A DNA stretch of 64,000 nt from Ophiura sarsii (taxonomy: Eukaryota; Echinodermata; Ophiuroidea; Amphilepidida; Ophiuridae), in NCBI GenBank assembly GCA_035610835.1, contig CM069444.1, forward strand, positions 3,726,875 through 3,790,874. The letters run 5' to 3'. This document shows, in pieces, positions 59,053-64,000 of this stretch. Position numbers and translations under genes: made by a program. Under the pieces are notes generated by a model. It did not search any database and was not told where the DNA came from. It was given only the letters and a program-made list of their open reading frames with translations. How positions within the stretch are numbered: position 1 is the first letter of the stretch; each line of letters starts with the position of its first letter.

Positions 59053-59066
59053 AATAATGATATATA
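59053..59066. repeat. Right 14-bp target duplication of the PLE locus
   Basis: AATAATGATATATA, identical to 34801-34814, followed by (TA)n. Confidence 0.85.
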
Positions 59067-59487
59067 TATATATTTTTTTAAAGTTAGGTTTCAAAAGAAA
59101 CATCTATTTTCATCCATTTGATCCATGACAAACAACAAAATATCTGAATTTCAGATGTATTGCGACCTATTGGAATCTCAATTACAGTATTTTCTGATAC
59201 CCGCATTTCTGGAAACACCAGTTCCCGCGGTCCCAGTAGCGGATCACAACTCTGATGAAATCTGACCGATCCTGTCATGATGGAACGTTAGTTGGTGATA
59301 CCTTTTCCAATTATTCACATCAATCACTGGTTTTGACGAGGATAACATTACTCGTCATCCCTGAATACAATTATTGTAACCAGAGTGCGAATTCCACTTT
59401 GGCTAATTTCAAGACATTAAACTGAACAAAAGTTGCAATTAAGCTCCCTTTTATTTATTTAATACATCAATATATTCACATAGTTTG
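59067..59487. other. Unannotated intergenic stretch
   Basis: I see no gene, TIR or tandem structure here. Confidence 0.5.
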
Positions 59488-61003
59488 TATGAATTACTGC
59501 TAAAGATGGTTAACGACCCGCCAGTTATGCACCTATCAATTGCAGCCCCGGCCCCCGGAGACCCGGGGATAGCGGGGATTAGGGCCGGGACGTACAAATT
59601 GCCGATGTGACGTCCCGGCTACAGTCGTGTACGGTCCCCGTAGGGCGGGGCACCACTTTTTGTACGCCCCCGCTACAGTCCCGGCCCCCCATGGCCGGGA
59701 CAAAGTGTACGCCGGCGTACGGTCCCGGCCCCCCATAGCCGGGGCATAGTGCACGCCCCGGCTACGCCCGGCCTCAGACAGCCGGGCCAATATTAGCGAA
59801 TCGTTATCATGTTACACGGTTCACTGCGAGCATTTTCATGATTTACCGTTGACTACTATGGTTTTGTGAATAGTTTAGTTTATACAGTGCAACAGAACAA
59901 AACTTACCAGAGGCCTAAAACTAAAAATACTATGATGTTGGCATGATCTATCTCAGTCTGTTGTCAGCCAGAAATGAATCGAGTCAAAAAATCACATTAT
60001 GGATATCATATTGTGTAGCTTTATTTTTGATAGATCATGCGTACCCAACGGCAACATTGGAAAGTTTTGATCCAATTTATTTATTGATGATTAATCTAAT
60101 TGACTTGGGAGGGGGATTTTGGACCTTCTTGGGGACTTGGGAGGGGGAATTGAGGGGGGGGGGGGGGCTCCCCCTCCCTGACTTACGGGCCTGCAAGTAG
60201 GTAGGTGTTGTCTATTTGTCCGGGCCCTCCGTGTACATTATTCCAGGCAAAAGCACTATATGGTCAAATTGTACTAAGTTTACCGTAGTCATGGTAGTGA
60301 AAATCCAGGCATTGATCAATCGAGGTGACTAATTTTAAAATTTAATATAGTGCATGTCTGTATTTTATATCTCTATGCCCCGGTGTGGATGATATGTACC
60401 TTAGCGTACATCCCCGCTATGCGTGCGTACACCCCGGCTACACCTCGGGGTGTACATTTTTTTAACCTTAGCGTACGTCCCCGCTATGTATGTGTACACC
60501 CCGGCTACACCCCGGGGTGTACATTTTTTGTACCTTAGCGTACGTCCCCGCTATGTATGTGTACGCCCCGGCTATGCCCCGGGGTGTACATTTGTGTACT
60601 CTAGCGTACGCCCCGCTACAATGCCCGGCCTATTTTTCCAGTAATGTACGTCCCCGCTATGCCCCTGCTACACGCCCCGGCTAGCGGGGGCACGTTTTGT
60701 ACGCCCCGGGTACACGCCCCCGCATAGCCGGGCCATGTTTTTTGTACGTTGGCGTACGGTCCCCGCCTAGTCCCCTCCATGCCCCGGGTCCCCCGGGGCC
60801 GGGACTGCAATTGATAAGTGCATTAGTGTACTACTCAATGGACAAAATTCTTGTGACCGTGTGCTTCTAAAATTAGAACCATTGGAGTTATGCAACTCAA
60901 ACTTTGGAATGAGACAATTTTAAGGAAGACCTTTCATGTAAACTAGAAAACGTTAAGTTGAAAATCAGGCCAGCAATCAGAACACTTACCTTTTATTGAT
61001 TAA
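59488..61003. mobile_element. AGGTGTATGTTC-family MITE, truncated, split by a GC-rich element
   Basis: 59488-59542 matches GTGAATTACTGCTAAA.. of the 33090 copy, and 60808-61003 matches its right half (AATCAGGCCAGCAATCAGAA). The left end is missing. Confidence 0.7.
59543..60807. mobile_element. GC-rich TIR element (1.27 kb) with CAATTG duplication
   Basis: Ends CAGCCCCGGCCCCCGG / CCCGGGGCCGGGACTG, flanked by CAATTG (59537-59542 and 60808-60813). Both subterminal zones are strongly GC-rich. The right one has four units of about 63-66 bp (CGTACGTCCCCGCTATG, ACACCCCGGCTACACC, GGGGTGTACATTTTT; 60390-60620), and the left has inverted relatives of the same words. The centre (59800-60110) is AT-rich. 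No transposase. ORFs here are frame-read-throughs of the repeat. Confidence 0.82.
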
Positions 61004-61062
61004 TATGTTAAATTAATCATTGGATGAACAGTTCTACAGAGGTCTCTTTTTGACAGCATGAA

Positions 61063-61507
61063 TATAAACTGCTTCAAATATCGCGGGATATGTTCATTAA
61101 GTTTTATATATATTCATGTAAAGTTGATGTGTTTATCTTTACAATGATACCAAGTTTGAAGCAATCCCTTGCTCCAGTGCTGAGCTACTTGCTTGAGAAC
61201 ATGGAGAGGTCACAATCTGAATGTGCCAAAATCAACACTATTTCGTGCTCAAAAGAACATCTTTGTCGTCTGTTCAATGAAGTGTTACATTGACCACTTA
61301 ACTGACCATGCTGACAGTGTAATGATCTATTGATTTTTAAGCACAAAATAGTGGAGATTGCGACCTCTCCATGTTCTCAAGCATGTGGCGGAGCACTGGA
61401 CAAGGGATTGCTTCAAATTGGATATCATTGTAAAGATGAACACATCAGCTTTTACATGATATATATCACTAATTGAACATATCCCGAGATATTTGAACAA
61501 ATTGTGA
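61063..61507. repeat. Foldback element (about 445 bp)
   Basis: Arms 61063-61275 and 61327-61507 are inverted copies (GGGATATGTTCATTA.., AAGCAATCCCTTG, GAGAACATGGAGAGGTC) with a short loop. Confidence 0.8.
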
Positions 61508-62941
61508 TTGAAAAAAAAAATCAAACTTTGTTTGAGCAGTTTATTTGCCATAGCTTGTTAACGAAAGCTCATAAATAGACGAACGATATTCTTATTACAC
61601 ATTGAAGATAACCTAACAAAATATGATTATACATATCAGGTCCAATTCTTAACATTTTCATTGCCAGAAAATCACACTTTTTGATACACCCTATATTTAT
61701 TCCACTTTATTGTCACACACATGTTGGACACAAATGAATGATCGTTGAAGCAGGTTTTCTTGCATTTATTATATTTATTCATATCTATCTACACTATGTT
61801 ATACTTGTGCATTACAATATCTTAAATGTATTTCACTTTAACATAATATCATGAATTGGTCAACCTTCGGCACATGTTTAGACAGAGGGGATTGTCATTT
61901 GGTGACATGAAACGGGTTCTCAAATACTTTTGGGGATAATTGTATTAATTGTCATTATAAAAGGAAAAATAATTCTTGCCCCCTTAATTATGATGCTGGA
62001 ACACCGCCACTGGAAGAAAAAAAAGATACATAATGCATTCTAGTGCTACAAATTGGCATCTAATGTCGATAAAGCTGCACATTTAAGCTATGCAAAATTG
62101 AAATATTGTCGAATAATATATTCTAATTGTTTTTTTAATTTTATTTTTGGCACCACAACTAAAATCACAGATATCGTCAGAATACCGGTTGTGAGACAGA
62201 AGCTGCCTATTGGCAACATTTGAAGATACATTTTGGCCAGTCAAACATTTCACAAAACTATAACATCCCAAAGTATTTAAGAACCTAAGGATTATGTGTA
62301 TACCCCATCCCTGCACATGACTGATTAAGCCCTCTCCGATTAACGAAAATGCCTTAATGATAAGTCGAATTAAATTGTTGATACTTTGGTTACCGTCAGT
62401 GTCCCAAATTTGTAAACCCAATCGTGATTAAATATTTTATATATCTCTTTTGTATATATTCTCTTGAATATTAGCTTTTAACACAGATATGCATGCATTG
62501 CAAACAATACTACGATTAACTAACTATTATAAATATTCGTTGACTATTCTTTTTCATGTCGTTTACGCCTAATTGCGATATTCAAACTGCAGCCTGTGAC
62601 GATACATTGCAGATCTAATAACACGTGGCAGGATATAACAAATTGCGACGTTATAGTGTGTCTACAAAATGTTACAGAGGCTGCAGTAACATATATACAC
62701 CAAACATTAAAGTTAGCTTTCGATGTATCATTTATATGGTGATCAATCAATGGTGAATTATACATTTAAGTGTTTATCGCAAGAAGAGCGTTAGCCGTTC
62801 AGTCGATCATAGTATCTTGGAAATCATTCAGAAACATGTGCACTGCGCCGTGTCATTTGTCTGTCTACAGTAGTAACAGCGCCCGTGTTCCCATGGTCCA
62901 AGATTCAAAGACCGGTTCCAAGTCGTTTTCCGTTGAGCTGC
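61508..62941. other. Region downstream of gene B
   Basis: No supported gene or TIR pair. An isolated TGATACACCCTATA near 61682 resembles the end of a CAGGGTGTATCA element but has no partner. The part next to 62941 is presumably the 3' UTR of gene B; no AATAAA is visible near the stop. Confidence 0.4.
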
Positions 62942-63252
62942 TTAATGGATATCATCATTATCATGATCATCGAGGATCTCACCATCCAACTGAAAACATG
63001 AACACGCCACTGCCGTCATGAAGGTGTGTTCATGGAAAGAGCCATCGTCACAATGAACAGTCGTTGTGGTACGCTCCACCGTAGGTGAACAACACGAACA
63101 GATGTTGGTCAGTAGACCGTAATAGTTGTATTCGCAATTCGACGTGCATAGGCCAACGCATATTGAGGCGTCTATCTGGGCAGTAGTACTGCACTCCGAG
63201 ATGTTCACGGTGACAAGTTTGGTTTCCAGATGACAAGTTTCAGCCGGTAGTT
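62942..63252 (-). CDS. Gene B: C-terminal cystine-knot (CTCK) last coding exon
   Basis: Acceptor AATCATTTCAG at 63263-63253, phase 1, 103 codons to a TAA at 62944-62942. Eleven cysteines in a CTCK pattern: ETCHLE, SECST, SICVGLCTSNCEY, NICSCCSP, VHCDDG, VACSCF. CTCK domains end gel-forming mucins, VWF, SCO-spondin, slit and norrin and mediate disulphide dimerisation. The acidic tail DDHDNDD precedes the stop. Earlier exons lie to the right of the window. Same strand as gene A, 32 kb upstream of its start; a tandem paralogue is inferred. Bases 63253-64000 are intron. Confidence 0.85.
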
Positions 63253-63436
63253 CTGAAATGATTGTGAAAAATACACGACCAAACATTGATTGTTACATTA
63301 TTAAGTAAGGTGACACGATTATTGCGTTTAGTCTAAGAAATGGTACAAAAGGGACTGAAATCTTATAAATGGCCAAGTCATTGATTACAGAATAATGATA
63401 TGATGATGAAATCAATTGTTTAGATTATATGGTACT

Positions 63437-63689
63437 TTAACACTTTTCACGCGGCTATTGGTTTTACTATATAGGCCTACTAAACAGATTTTTCAGAAAC
63501 CTTTGCCAACTTTCAATGACTATCTCAAGGATTACTGAACCAATACTAGGCACCTTTGTACTTATTTCAATGCATGCATCATGGTGATTTCAAATAAGGT
63601 AATGAAATTCAATAACTGTGAAATTTTTGAAACATTTTGTGACATTTTGGAATGTCGTCTGCAGACGCCTGCCGCGTGGAAAGTGTTAT
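63437..63689. mobile_element. CACTTTCCACGCGG-family MITE in gene B intron
   Basis: Left TTAA 63437-63440, right TTAT (one-base decay). TIR CACTTTTCACGCGG / CCGCGTGGAAAGTG. Confidence 0.85.
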
Positions 63690-64000
63690 GGAACCTGTCT
63701 TTTTTTTAAAAACCAAAATTGTCCGAAGACCGGGGAGACCCCTGTTTGAAACATGTAGTATTTGAATGTTTATGTTATCCTAATTCATGAATGATATTGT
63801 ATGGCATTTCGGGTAATTACTCAAATCTAACATGCTTTTTTTTGGAAATTGGAATTGAAAATCTTAAGAATATTACAGAACGCGATGATAACTAATGTAA
63901 CCAAAATCATCAACTTAAGCCTCTCATTAACTCAATTCACTGTAGTGCAAAAAAGCGCATACAAATAATATACGTGTCAACGTATATTTACAAACACATT

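Noticed and set aside
60350..60684. Overlapping ORFs rich in Pro/Arg/Tyr
   Set aside because: They arise from the GC-rich tandem repeat being open in several frames.

Overview
The window is eukaryotic: AT-rich, intron-rich and dense in transposable elements. It is almost certainly from an invertebrate metazoan, most likely a marine deuterostome or lophotrochozoan; the species cannot be named from the sequence. Two genes on the minus strand can be supported. Nearly everything else is mobile or foldback DNA.

Gene A (minus, 30975 down to 59, continuing past the left edge) is a secreted multidomain protein. Fourteen exons were assembled by hand from GT/AG sites, reading phase and domain logic: signal peptide, EMI-like module, EGF-like module, VWD-C8-TIL, a TIL/VWC-like linker, then a second VWD-C8-TIL. 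The first eleven exons join in a consistent phase and encode 584 residues. The second VWD is broken by a 100-N assembly gap (592-691) and an apparent frameshift beside it. A TATA box lies about 60 bp upstream of the ATG. The order resembles the N-termini of SCO-spondin, hemocytin and gel-forming-mucin-type proteins. Gene B (minus, last coding exon 62942-63252) ends in a C-terminal cystine knot (CTCK). CTCK is the usual terminator of that protein class, so gene B may be a tandem paralogue of gene A on the same strand.

Introns of gene A (1-31 kb) hold many short TIR and foldback elements. These include hAT-type MITEs with perfect 8-bp target duplications, TA-flanked elements, and several families flanked by TTAA. 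One of these is a 2.1-kb near-complete palindrome nested inside another MITE. Intron 9 contains ten copies of a 74-bp minisatellite that duplicates the end of exon 9 together with its splice donor.

The region 34.8-59.05 kb is a single Penelope-like element (PLE) insertion site. It is bounded by an exact 14-bp target duplication (34801-34814 and 59053-59066). The PLE consists of an inverted 5'-truncated copy (minus) joined head-to-head to a longer copy (plus) encoding RT and GIY-YIG domains. Three large TIR elements later split it: 4.5 kb (35029-39537), 3.2 kb (39686-42869) and 12.6 kb (44794-57386). The last carries paired 550-bp subterminal repeats, a satellite of about 178 bp, a further 5.2-kb TIR element and degenerate LINE fragments.

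From 59 to 62.9 kb there is an extremely GC-rich 1.27-kb TIR element inside an AT-rich MITE, then a foldback element, then the 3' end of gene B.
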